64,000 nucleotides of DNA, from NCBI GenBank assembly GCA_028641055.1, contig CM054058.1:499985919-500049918 (forward strand), given 5' to 3'. Each line of letters starts with the position of its first letter. The first letter of the stretch is position 1. The notes beneath the pieces are model-generated. The model ran no database searches. It worked only from the letters and a program-made list of their open reading frames with translations, and was not told the origin of the DNA. Source of the stretch: Alopecurus myosuroides (Eukaryota; Streptophyta; Magnoliopsida; Poales; Poaceae). Shown in pieces: positions 10,926-21,777 of the stretch. The translations under genes were made by a program, and so were the position numbers.

Positions 10926-11239
10926 GGCTGGTGCCAATGGCTCGTCACGTCAGATTTTATCCTCACTCTCATCCCAGTACTCTCATCCCACGGTGGCAGT
11001 GCACGGGCTGTAGCCTCGCTCTCGCCTCCCTCTCGCCCCACGGTGCCAATGCACTCTCGCCCGCCTATCGCCTCCCTATCGCCTCCCTCTCGCCTCCAGT
11101 ACGGGCGGTAGCGGGCGCTACCGCCGGGCGATGGCGCCACCCCCCCTCCCCCGCGCGCTACCGTCTCGACGCCCTCTCGCCTCCCTATCGCCTGGGCGCG
11201 GGGATACCGCCCGGGCTGTCGCCTCCGTTGGCACCAGCC
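10926..11239. mobile_element. PIF/Harbinger-type MITE, 314 bp
   Basis: The ends are inverted repeats: GGCTGGTGCCAA at the left and TTGGCACCAGCC at the right, with further weaker pairing inward. The element is flanked by TTA on both sides (10923-10925 and 11240-11242), the 3-bp target duplication of PIF/Harbinger elements. The interior is GC-rich and built from repeats of CTCGCCTCC and CTATCGCC, with no transposase. Open frames inside it on both strands are composition effects. Confidence 0.85.
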
Positions 11240-11388
11240 TTATAGGTGAGACGTGCTAACGCACCATACATGCCGGGCCCACTTCAATCGGGGACCCACC
11301 TGACCCGTGGCACCCACTAACCCACCTAAAATGTGGGCCTTCCTCTGTCAACACGTGGACTTCGTGTGTACGTACTCATCTTAATTAA

Positions 11389-11460
11389 CTAGAAGGATAC
11401 CCCGCGCGTTGCAGCGGGTATCTCGACATGTGTTGTCACGGGACTTCAAACTTTCTTTTT
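11389..11460 (-). mobile_element. 3' end of a second Helitron (minus strand)
   Basis: Read on the minus strand the sequence ends CCTTCTAG followed by T. A GC hairpin (minus of CCCCGCGCGTTGCAGCGGG at 11400-11418) lies about eight bases inside. This is the same terminal structure as the Helitron at 9324-9652. The 5' TC end should lie to the right but I could not identify it, so only the terminus is annotated. Confidence 0.6.
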
Positions 11461-13097
11461 ATTATAAACAACTTTACATAAAAATGTGCAATGCTTGAAG
11501 CAGAAGGGAAAAACATGACATCAACTAAATATATATTGGACATCAATACTTCCATTTAAACTGTTGAACACAATACATTTAGGTACAAAGACTTTGCATT
11601 AACATGACATATTCAAGCACTGTAATTCTCCATTGGATTAGACCGGCTATAAAAAAAATGATATTTATATATTCAGTTTTAGTCTTGTACCCAAGTGTTG
11701 AATCGTATGGAGATTGCTTTTGGGCTCTTACTCTCTCAGATAAACAAATTCAAATCACAAATAACATTCTTTTTGTTCCGGGGAATCATAAATAGGAAAC
11801 AATCAAAATATTTGACCATTGTGTTCACTTCAGGTATAAATTGCAAATAGGAACTTGCACTGACATGTATGCACCATCTGATTTTCCATGCAGTGTAAGA
11901 TTTCATAGCCCTTCGAGTTGGTCTAAGAATCAAATAGTCAATCTTCATGAACCAAAATACAAACAATCAACCTAATATGTGAGAAGACATCGGGCTAGAG
12001 GAAATTGCAACATCTTCCAGCATCCACTTGGTTAGAGTATTGCAAGCATGAAGTCAAGGCATAATCATTTCATGCTTACATGGAGAATCCATGTGGTTTG
12101 ACTCGACGAAGCACTGAAATATTGGGGAACTACCAACGAAATATGCTGAGCAACATAAAAATAGATCTGCAAGGTAGAAATTGTTTGCGTTATGAATCAC
12201 CTAAGTCCATGTACTCATAAGAGAGAGAGAGAGATGCAGCAAATCATGATCCATACCATTTAGTGGGAAACACGGGGCAGGAGTTGATGATGGAAGCTCT
12301 GTGCATAGGCTCGAGATAGTGCAGATTGGAATAGGCTGGGAGCAAGACACAGGATTGACAAAATAGCAAGAGATGTGCAGCAGAAATAAACGCCAAAAAA
12401 ATCAAGCAGGTCAGATAGGGTACGAAAATAGGGGATGAAGAAGGTAGGCACCATGACCCTGTTACCACAACATTTGAACAGTTTTAGTGGCTAAAAATTT
12501 GAAGAAGCATGTGGCCGCTCGACCTGGGAGTCAGGAATATTGGAAGCTCGGGAGCGGATCAAGTTGGGAGAGCCGAAGCAGGGAATACAGCATATGTATA
12601 GTGGACCTAGAAGCCAAAAGGCGTAAGAAATTAGACCACGATTAGATGAGTGGCCTTTGAGCCTAATGGAGATGAAACCGACGAGGGAGAAGCGCGAATG
12701 TTAGCGGAGAACTCGGGATGAGGTGGGCAGAGCGGTACGCTGAGGCTCTCACTCTGGTAGCGCATGTCTCTCCCTTTGTTAAAATATGTTCCAAACCAAA
12801 GAAGACAATAAAATATGCATCATTCCTTCAAATGGCTATTGAGGCGACCATGACCCCTAAGGAACATTCAGCGATACCGTGAAGTACACCGGGAAAAAAA
12901 AATTCAAAAGAACAAATCTAAGAAACTAAAATTATAGTTTAGTTCCACGTTATTTTTCTGGAGTTAAAATCTTTTCCTAACGATGGAGGCCTCTAGCTTC
13001 TAGATCATGCACACACGACACTTCGTACTATTGCCGGTATTGAGCAGACAAATAATCAGGCAAAGATCTAAACCAATACAAAGAAACCTCCAAGTAA
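11461..13097. other. probable Helitron body or low-copy DNA
   Basis: There is no convincing coding sequence. A GA-rich microsatellite (GAGAGAGAGAG) lies near 12224. If the Helitron ending at 11389 is long, some of this is its interior. Confidence 0.25.
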
Positions 13098-13428
13098 GGG
13101 CATCTCCAGCCGTTGCGCCCCCACAGGGCCCAAAACGCCGCCGTTTTGGGGTCGCCGCGGCGCCAAACGGCGCTAATCTGAAACCTGGGGGGGGTGCAGG
13201 CTTCCCAATTGCCCCCCCGAGCCCAACTTTCGGCCCAAAAAAACTCGATATTTGAAACTCAGTGCATTTTATTGATTCACGCAAAGTTCATACATTTTCG
13301 ACGCAAATTTAAACTAACAAACGCAAATTTAAACTAAAACAACCTAAACTACTTCAGTCCTAGGCGCGCAGCGATGGCTTGGCTGTCGTCACCGTCGTCG
13401 TCGTCGTCGTCCGGGCCGTCACCGTCGC
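13098..13428. mobile_element. left end of a Harbinger-like element, cut by the gap
   Basis: TAA at 13095-13097 precedes GGGCATCTCCAGCCG, which looks like a PIF/Harbinger terminal repeat next to a TWA target site. The interior is GC-rich (CGCCGTTTTGGGG, AAACGGCGC) and then shows an acidic minus-strand frame of D and G codons running into the Ns. The right end is not seen because of the gap, so this is a tentative call. Confidence 0.4.
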
Positions 13429-13528
13429 NNNNNNNNNNNNNNNNNNNNNNNNNNNNNNNNNNNNNNNNNNNNNNNNNNNNNNNNNNNNNNNNNNNNNNNN
13501 NNNNNNNNNNNNNNNNNNNNNNNNNNNN
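13429..13528. other. assembly gap of 100 N
   Basis: Exactly 100 consecutive N, the usual placeholder for a gap of unknown size. It follows a GTC-repeat region and separates it from unrelated sequence. Confidence 0.99.
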
Positions 13529-13856
13529 GTTTATATCCATCTCGGCAAGACATAGAAATCTTTTGCCGGAGTTGCTCAAACAGTTCTTCCGTCTCGTGAG
13601 ACAATTCTGCGAGTGTGATATATCATTTGTACTCCGTACGATAAACATACTTTAAGAAATAATACAAAGAAAATATTTTACAATTAACGACACCAATAGT
13701 AGAAAACGTGCCTCCATTCCCGGGCCGTAACGTGCTATAGTTCCGGATTTCTATCCAGGACTGCTCATTCGGAACAAGAGGCTTCCTCCCCTTTTGTCCC
13801 GTTAGGCCACGAACCGGAACTATAGGCCCTTCACGCGGCCGCGCCGGCTGGACGAC

Positions 13857-13890
13857 TTTTAGTCCCGGGTGGTAATACGTACCGGGACTA
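13857..13890. repeat. CACTA subterminal palindrome
   Basis: TTTTAGTCCCGGGTGG and ACCGGGACTAAA form an inverted pair around GTAATACGT. Related copies lie at 16117-16151 and 16184-16222 inside the same element. Confidence 0.75.
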
Positions 13891-14881
13891 AATACTTTTT
13901 TATTTTTTTTATTATTTTTGGATTTTCCTTTTCATTTTCATTTGTTCTCTATTATTTCTAACTCTAATCATTCTCCATTAGTCTCAGTTATTTTTAACTC
14001 TAATCACTCTTCTTTCATTCTAAACTGACACGTCCCAGCAGGTCACCCATCCTTAGACTACTCCACTATCAGCGCGTTTAACTTCTTAGTTCTTCTCTCT
14101 GAGCTTCCAAGAAACAAATCAAATTTTACTGACAATAATATGATGTCAGTCATGTTAACCTTTAAATTATAATGTCGCACGTCTTTATTTTGTGAATCCA
14201 AAAAATTATTTAGTTAAACAACAATAAATAAGTAATAATAATCTTGAATTCAAATAATCATGACTTTAAATAATTATTAATTTTGTTGCTTTTTCCATTT
14301 AATATTGAATAATTCGTATCTAGAAATAGGTAAATAAAAAATTGGCAAATAATATTGTCTAAATTGATTAGAAAAATGAGAGAAGTTCAAATATATATGA
14401 TCGACTTGCATATCATATTTTACATCATGTATATATAGGACTATTAATTACTTAATTCATAACTAGTCTAAATTGGTTAGTCATTTCACCATATCTTCAG
14501 ATAAATATTTTTTCTCTTACTCCACATTACATAAATCAAGACTTTCCATTTTGCTAAACAAAATAGGTATATTTATGTAAATACTATAATGATTTTTTTT
14601 CCAGATTTTTTAGAAGTGTTTTTATATTTTCTTTAAATTTCGGTAACAAGTAGGAGCAGAAGAGCTAGGGTGTCAAATTGAATTTTCAAAATTTCATCAC
14701 ATATACATCACAATTGTTTCATAAAGCTTGCTCACATCAAATATTATTAAACAGGGACATAACTAATAGATATAATAGTACTACATAAAGTCTTCTAGGC
14801 AATATATATAGAGACACAAAACATCGTGTCACGAGAGGCTCCCAAGTAGTGCATTATATAGAGACACACATAAGTACCCAT
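13891..14881. other. AT-rich interior of CACTA-1
   Basis: This is noncoding, strongly AT-rich DNA with no tandem unit that I can define. I see no gene. Confidence 0.4.
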
Positions 14882-15968
14882 CTACTCGAGCTCGTAGTCC
14901 TCTGAAGAATACCAAACAGTAGGAGACCGGGGCACTAGGTGACGTTGCCCATAGCTGAAGATACTAATAATACGGTACAACTCAAAGGAAATATATCCAT
15001 CTACTACTGTATAATCAACGTTGATCATGTCAAGTGGGTTCTTCTCCCAGAAATCGTGATGCCTACTGGGGAATTTTTTCTTCATATCACCTTATGCCTC
15101 GTCGATCAAGGCGACTGCCATATCAGCCAGCAAAGTCTTGGGATACTTAAGCTGGAACAGGTCCTGGATATCAATATGGCAGTGAGATGGTATCTCAATG
15201 TTCCAGGTTCGCATCATCTTCAACTTGTCATTAATTGTATCAACGCTAGCAAAACTTATGTCGCTGTTGACAAGAAAATTCAGGAGTTGTGGACAATGTT
15301 TGTCACTACTGCAACCAAAAAAATGGAACAAATGTTAAATACCGCTGCAACAAGTATATTGTTTCAGTGCAACAACAAATGGAACAAATGTTAAATACCG
15401 CTGCAACAAGTTTATTCTTTCAATGCAACAACAAATAGAACAAAATGGGCTTCAAAATAGATACATATAGGATTCAAATGGATCAGATAGGTGTTGCTAT
15501 ATAAATCAATAGAAGCTCTCTCTTTCCAATAGGATTCAAATGGCCACAAGTTGCTATCCTATGCAATTTTTCCTATCCTATATATGAATCAAAAGAATAT
15601 CTCTTTCCAATTGGATTCAAATGGTCACACATGTTGCTATCCTATGCAATTTTCCTATCCTGTATATAGATTCAAAAGAAGAGAGGAGAATGGGGAAAGA
15701 AGAGAGCAGAGCAAGGAGAAGTTTGTGTATTACCTTGCCCATTGGAAGACAAGGACACGCCTCTTGTGAGCAATTTGGATGACGGACACCTCTCGTTGAT
15801 TGGCCTTGTACTCGAGATCAGGCCAAGAATTTTTTCACCATCCTTGCGAAGCCATCGCTTCAAATCGGCAAGAAACCCCGGGACCTGGCAGCTCTCGTTC
15901 GTGTAGACGACATCGAGAGTTCTACCATGGTTGGCCACTTTCAAAAACTGACTATCATATTGATCCAT
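14882..15968 (-). pseudogene. captured DEDDy 3'-5' exonuclease (WRN exonuclease-like)
   Basis: Exon 1 runs from ATG 15968 to 15734, exon 2 from 15308 to the stop at 14882, with GT-AG intron borders and matching phase. Exon 1 holds VPGFLADLKRWLRKDGEKI and then, after a one-base frameshift near 15820, the exonuclease I motif DLEY and VSVIQIAHKRRVLVFQWA. Exon 2 contains SFASVDTINDKLKM (exonuclease II region), CHIDIQDLFQLK, DMAVALIDEAYGDMKKKF and YTVVDGYISFELYR, the Y-x3-D exonuclease III motif. These are the features of the small plant WRN-exonuclease-like proteins with a DEDDy nuclease fold. The gene lies wholly inside CACTA-like ends, so I infer capture by the transposon. The frameshift and the short length (about 220 codons) argue against activity. 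Whether a full copy exists elsewhere cannot be seen. Confidence 0.75.
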
Positions 15969-16316
15969 GGTGGAGAATGAGGAAGAAGAGAGGAGAGCAA
16001 GAGGAAGAAGAAGAGAGCACCACGGGTACTGTAGCAATGAGCGCTCTACTCTCGGTTTTTATGCCTCCCGATTGGAACAACTTCCAAAGCGCGCGGGAGG
16101 CAAACGGTTTGGGCATTTAGTCTCGGGCCGTATTACAACCCAGTACTAAAAGGTCTCAAGCCAGGTGAACGGTTGCCATAAAAATTTTAGTCTCGGGGCG
16201 TCTTACGACCCGAGACTAAAAGGGCTCGAGGCGAGGCGAACGGTTGCCCTGCCCCCCTCTGGTCCCCGTTCAATAGGTAATGGGGACTAAAGTCCAGGAC
16301 GAGAGCCCTTTTTCTA

Positions 16317-16622
16317 CTATGCACTAATAACCTTTTCTTTCAATTCTATAATAAACTTTGTTAATATATAGTTCCTCATGATTTGTAGAAGTAATATAAC
16401 ATATTTTTCCGCTGGCCACCACAAACTACTGTCCTGCGCCCTGTTGCCTTTATCTACTAACCAGTGTGCCACTGTCCTTGTTTCTTTGTCAGTGTTGACA
16501 ACCTCTCTCCCGAGTTTCAGATTTCGCAAAGTTGTTCCATTTATGGTTTTTCCATCGACTAACTTCACACATTTGTCGAAAATACCTCTTCTAACATGCT
16601 TGGCTTGAACACCAGATAACAC
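16317..16622 (-). other. unidentified coding-like segment
   Basis: A minus-strand frame reads VQAKHVRRGIFDKCVKLVDG, then LKLGREVVNTDKETRTVAHW and AQDSSLWWPAEKY. The composition looks like real protein and not random translation, but I do not recognise the family. It adjoins the right end of CACTA-1 and may be a fragment of a host gene or another transposon's protein. The 3' half of the frame (toward 16317) becomes AT-rich and is probably noncoding. Confidence 0.35.
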
Positions 16623-16734
16623 CCTTACAAATAACTATACAATTATGGGTTAAATAACTGAGAGCTGCTTCTATTATGCTTTGGGTATTACAATGTTTAA
16701 ATTTACAAACCAACTTGATTAATATTTAAGAATC

Positions 16735-17478
16735 ATGTTTCTACATAGTACAATGCACATCAACCTTTTGTGCTACTTAAGAATTATTATTCTAATATAC
16801 ACAGAAATAAACCATAAGAAGTGGAAGCGTGGCTCGGCACGCCGCTCCGGCATCATGCGGGAACGCTCTTCTTGGATAGCCATGATGAAACCGTCGCCTT
16901 CTGGGACGGGGGGCACCAGAAGTCTGCCCGCACTTAGCCTCCGGTCGCCGGCATGCACATGTCAGGCGGGACCGGGTAGCTCGCCGCGTAGAGGAGGCTC
17001 GCCTTTTCTTCGTGCAGCCAGCGTCTTCCGAATCCATTGGCGGCGGCGCCATCGCCGGGGACTTGCTCCGCCATCACCGAGAAGCAGGGGTGGTCTTGGG
17101 GATTTGGGCGAGCAGAGGGGGCGAGAGATATGTGCTCTCTGGACGGCGACGGGGGAGTGGGGTTAAGGGGGCGAATGGGCAGCGGGAAGGGTCGCGGAGA
17201 AGCTGCGCCAGTGCACTGCCATTATGCCGCCGCGTAAATGATTGGGCTACTCCACTCAGCCAATCCACGCGGCAGCGACATTAACGCACGTGGGAACCGA
17301 GAATGGCGAAGCTCTCCCTCGTCGACAGGGGCGGGTCCACAAGGCAGAAAATTGCGCGGGACTGGTTTTTGCGCCATTTCCCTTCATTCGGCCCCCAATT
17401 GCCCCGGCGCGCTGGGTTCAGCCTGGATTCGCCGGGCGATAATTTGGCCAAAACTGGCGCTATTTGGGCTTACAATAG
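16735..17478. other. GC-rich fragment resembling a Harbinger-like non-autonomous element
   Basis: The block 17280-17480 shares the style of 13110-13220 in inverse orientation (CCAATTGCCCC, GGCGCTATTTGGGC). Farther left a minus-strand frame contains LSAGRLLVPPVPEGDGFIMA, which looks protein-like but is broken. No ends or target site are recognised. Several overlapping open frames on both strands are due to high GC. Confidence 0.3.
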
Positions 17479-17810
17479 TGCAAAACATGCCTATAGCTCC
17501 GGTTGGGGAGTGGCTGTCCAACCGGGGCGGGCAAACCGCGGCTAAAGCCCCCCCCCCTTTAGCCCGTCTTATGAACGGGGGATAAATGGTGCACCACATG
17601 GGCGCTGCTCAGCGAGTGGGCTGGACACCCTTTAACCCTAGTCCGTAATACGAACCGGGGCTAAAGGTTCCCACATGTGGCAGCCGCGCGGCGGCTGTTT
17701 TTGGCTATTTTTCTGCCGCAGCAACGTTTTGCACTGTTTTCTTCCACGGCAACGTTTTGGGGCGTTTTTTCGGCCGCGGTAGGAGGATCTATGCGGGGTT
17801 TGTGCGCAAA

Positions 17811-17816
<6 letters not shown>

Positions 17817-17873
<57 letters not shown>
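17817..17873. repeat. TA dinucleotide microsatellite
   Basis: About 28 TA units lie in the 3' part of CACTA-2. A comparable TA array lies in an intron of CACTA-3 ORF2 at 43103-43151, and a shorter one at 40611-40631. Confidence 0.95.
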
Positions 17874-17874
<1 letters not shown>

Positions 17875-17986
17875 ATTATATTAGTTCCACATTGAAAACA
17901 TTTATACAGATCATTGCATGGAACTAATTGAGATCCACCTATACACTGAGACTTGTACATTTGAGATAATTGTTCATGAAGACTAT

Positions 17987-20900
17987 CTAATTGGATGGAG
18001 AACATTTTCGATAATGGTATGCTCCCTTTGAATTTATGACGTCCTTAACCAAAAATCCCGGAAATTCCTCTTGAATTGCTTCTAGGCGGTCATGTGGTAG
18101 GAGCTCCTCCCGCATGTCGTGAATCGTTAAAGTCTTTATATTCATGTTCCACTCATTCACCATCTTCCTTATGTTCTCCATGACATAGAATCCACATAAG
18201 TTTGTTCCCGCTGGCTGCTGAGGGCAATTTACGAGATATAGAATTCAATTAAATAATGCTCAAGCAATTAACGATATGTGTGAATCTAGCAAGTGCTACT
18301 TACGATGACTGTATCAACTTGCATATTCATTTGCGTAAGACCGGCTTGTTGCATACTGAACTGCTTCCAAGCCCTGTCCGACAAAGGAAAAAGGAATAAA
18401 GGGGTCATCGTACGAGAATTATTGAACAAAAGGGACGGTATAGTGTGACAATGATTGAACTTACATGTTGAGCATTGAAATCACGGAAATGTACTCCTCT
18501 TGTTTTTTATTCATAGAGTCCATGAGATCAACTTGTCCGGTGTCAACGTGAATGTTGAGAAGAATCCAGTGGAAACTACACACGTTTATATACACAGTCA
18601 TGCATAACTCATCAATTACACTTAGCATCGAGTTAGCAAAATAGAAATATGCAGGAATATGAAGAAGAAAGTAACACTCGCCGGTGTCTGTAAGGAAATA
18701 GTATTTCACTACAGTAAAATTGTTTCTCCAAAAACATATGCATGTTATTCTCCGTTTCACTTGGGTATTGGTCTAGCATTGCATCATTGACCACATATGG
18801 GTCAATGAACCCAATGCCATCGCCTCATTGACATTCCCGAATCTTCATCTGCATACTATATATATCGTAAAGTGAGGATACTAAGAAGCAATGATAGAAC
18901 ATGCTGAGGTAGAGACTTAATTACATAAATACATTAATCACTTACAGACAATAGGTGCTGATGATCGATTTATCGAGTCCGTCAAGATTATAGAGGTCAA
19001 AAAGATCTTCAATATAAATAGAGACCGAGTCGCCGCGGAAGAAGTGCTCCTCTGTAACTTTGACCATGATTGTATTCAGCCCTTCTTTTGAGGCTTTTAA
19101 GTACCACTGATGCAGCTGACGCTTCAGTGTTGATAGAGATCTGAGCAGCTCAGGTCTCACGAGAGACTTCCCTGGCTCATATTTCCATGCCGTATCAGCA
19201 ATTGGGAAGGACCCTTCGTGACTGCTTAGAATTTTCTCAACAGTCATACCATAAGATCTGGCAAACCTCCTAACTTCATCGATATCAATTTGCTCCGAGG
19301 GTTTTTGTGCAGCGGTTAGCACTTTGAGCGGGGAGAACCATTATTTTTTCTGCTCCCCGGGCTGGGGAATTGTGTTCCCCTTCTTCTTTGCTCTCGAATG
19401 ACTCTTCGATAAACTGTGCTCATAGTCATCTCTTAGATTTAGCTGAACTTGCGATGGCATGTGCAGCAGATCCTTAAAGTGTTTCCGTACTGTCGGATCT
19501 ATTGGCTCCTTTGGAGGATAGGCGGGTTTCTTTCCCCACATAGACATCTGACATTTCATGTCCGCAGCCACACACGCAACGTTCTGCTCGTCAGTCATAT
19601 CGTAAACCAAATCCTATGGCGGCGGCTTGGGATTCTTCTTCTGAAGAGCTTTCTTCTTTGGTGAAGACTTAGAGGCGGCGGTGGTACCACCCTTCCGCTT
19701 TTCCCGCGGGACTTAGTGGGTGGAGGAGTCGGCTGAGGCAGCGGAGATCGAGGCAGACTCAAACTGCTGAGGTCCATGGCGTCGAGATGTGGACTCGTTG
19801 TAGGATTGGCTCTCGGAGAAGGAGGTAGTGAACCGCCTCTCAAAATAATGGAGGTGCTGTAGGAGACGGTTTGCTTTGGAAACACTTTGTTTTTCTTTTT
19901 CCATATTATGACGCTATTGACGGCTTCTCACAGTGTCTCTATCTCACCTATGGGGAAGTCAAGCCGCAGTACCCTCCAAGCCTCCTGAACATCATCCACA
20001 CTAACACGAGCATAGCTAGGTGGAATCGGCTGGCCATGGCAGGTCGCTCCATATACACAAGGCAAAGCATAGCCGTCTGCAACCTTCATGGATATGTTCG
20101 AAACGGACACATGGAGCTCACAATTTGTCTTCTCCTTGATTCTATCCATGGCCTCCATTGGTGCAGCAACATCATGTATCATTCGTGTGCTATCCATCAC
20201 CGCTGCATCGTCAGGCGGGACCTCCGTTGAAGCCACGCTGCTCCTGCGTTTTGATAGGCCTTCGTCGAGTGTAGGGTCTTGCTGCTGGGAGCGCAGTCCT
20301 TTAAGCTCGTCAATCTGCTGCTACTGCAGCTGATATTTGGCTTCTAGTTCCCCAAACCGGGCTGCGACCTCCTCCTCCTTCCGCTTCTTTCCTCTCTCTC
20401 GGCTTCTATATGGATATAGGGATTCTTCCGCGGTAAACCCAGACGACCACGGATATCCTCCCCAACCTTGTATCCAACCGGTATGTTGCGGATTCTTGAG
20501 GGCCTTCGTCAGCTCGTATTTCTATCGATCCGGCATGAACTTTCCCTCTTTAACCTCTCTGAACACACTAACAAGTGCCGCAATGGGGGCCGCAATTTTT
20601 TCATTCACAACAAGATTCCCCTTTGCGTCAAACTTTGCCCCATGCCCTAGAAACCAATTTCTTGATATCCTGGGAAAATATTCTGTAGCTGGAGTGATCC
20701 CCTGAGCTCGTAGATCTGCCTCAAGTTTATCAAACTTAGGCAATGAAACCCTCTAGCCACCTGGACCCATAGTATGATGATATTTCTTCTTGGCCGCATT
20801 TTCCTTGTTCTTTTCTGAACTTTCCTTACCCTCTTTTGATTCCTTGTACGCCTTAAATGATGACCAGTGTTGCCTCTAATTCTCCAGCGGCCCCTCGAAT

Positions 20901-21590
20901 ATTGGAGCTCTTTCTTTATTCTGATATTCTTGCCATAATCTTTTCTTGTAAGTATTGAAAGCCTCTGCCATCTTCTTAAGAGAGCAATGCTTGACTTTCT
21001 TGAGTATTTCCTTTGCTTGCTCTTCATCATTCACTTGTGGTAGGGTGAAATGTGTCATGAGCTTGTCGAAAATAGTGTTTTTTCCCTATCAGCGACAAAA
21101 GTAACTCCAGGACGATCTTCTATTTGTGCTGGCTGATTCCATTCTTGAACACTTATCGGGGTGAGGTCCCTAACAATTAGTCCACACTTATTTCTGAACT
21201 TAGTTGCAGTCTTTTTGGGCTCCGCAGGTTCGCCATTATGATAGACTGACTAGATTATCCGATGCTCTCCAGAGGCCATCTCTTTAGTCGGCCCTCGTTT
21301 TGACTTCTTGGTAGACGACATCGATGCAGAGGTATTCGTTGAAGCAGTAGGTTCCCCGGCCTTCACTAAGACATGTTCATCACAATTATCTCGTTGCTTG
21401 TTTCTCCACCGTTATCTGATCCTTGCAATTGCTCTTCTTCCTGCATTCCCTGACCTGACTCGTTAAGGTACTGCGAGCTGTCATCTTGATCTCCACTTTC
21501 ATCTTGATCTCCATCGTCATTGGGTCCACCGGGAGTGTACTATCTTTTATTATCGCGAACATGTCTTCTTCACCCTCTCTGCCATCCATA
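17987..21590 (-). pseudogene. CACTA ORF2 with C-terminal Ulp1-type cysteine protease
   Basis: It starts near 21590 with an acidic segment (MDGREGEEDMFA). The plant CACTA ORF2 body follows in several frames: the segment around 21000 (KKMAEAFNTYKKRLWQEYQN), CELHVSVSNISMKVADGYAL near 20120, the WGKKPAYPPKEP block near 19530 and EDLFDLYNLDGLDKSIIS near 18960. The C-terminal exons carry the protease triad of the Ulp1/C48 fold: His in CSFHWILLN (near 18575), Asp in LMDSMNKK (near 18520) and Cys in GTNLCGFYVMENIRK (near 18200). In this superfamily ORF2 accompanies the TNP2 transposase, and Ulp1-like domains in transposons are related to SUMO proteases. Frameshifts and stops (for example near 20770, 19340 and 18820) show decay. 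The corresponding gene in CACTA-3 lies at 40349-44014. Confidence 0.7.
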
Positions 21591-21777
21591 GCACAACTAA
21601 TACAAATGAAACAAAATTATTTCAATAATGTGAGAAACACTAAGTCATATCTCTATTTCAACAACTCAAAGTAGCGGAATAATAATTCAAAGTATCACTA
21701 ATACATGGATATCATAAATAATAATTAAATTACATATAGCTCGGGTCTATTTTTATTTAACTCTAATACATCGAACT

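Larger units (their letters stand above)
13691..16326. mobile_element. CACTA-like element with a captured exonuclease gene (CACTA-1)
   Basis: The left end CACCAATAGTAGAAAA and the complement of the right end (GCATAGTAGAAAAAGGGC) share the AT-AGTAGAAAA core of CACTA terminal repeats, though both have lost a perfect CACTA. Inverted subterminal motifs are typical of the superfamily: TTTTAGTCCCGGG with its complement at 13857-13890, and TTTTAGTCTCGG with CCGAGACTAAAA at 16184-16222. Between them are about 1 kb of AT-rich DNA and a two-exon exonuclease gene on the minus strand. No transposase is present. The exact ends and the 3-bp target duplication are not certain. Confidence 0.55.

Noticed and set aside
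10898..11245. Open frames inside the MITE
   Set aside because: The element is defined by TIRs and a TTA duplication; the frames consist of translated CTCGCC repeats.
13349..13655. Open frames spanning the N gap
   Set aside because: The frame through Ns is meaningless; only the Asp/Gly-rich end left of the gap may be real coding sequence.
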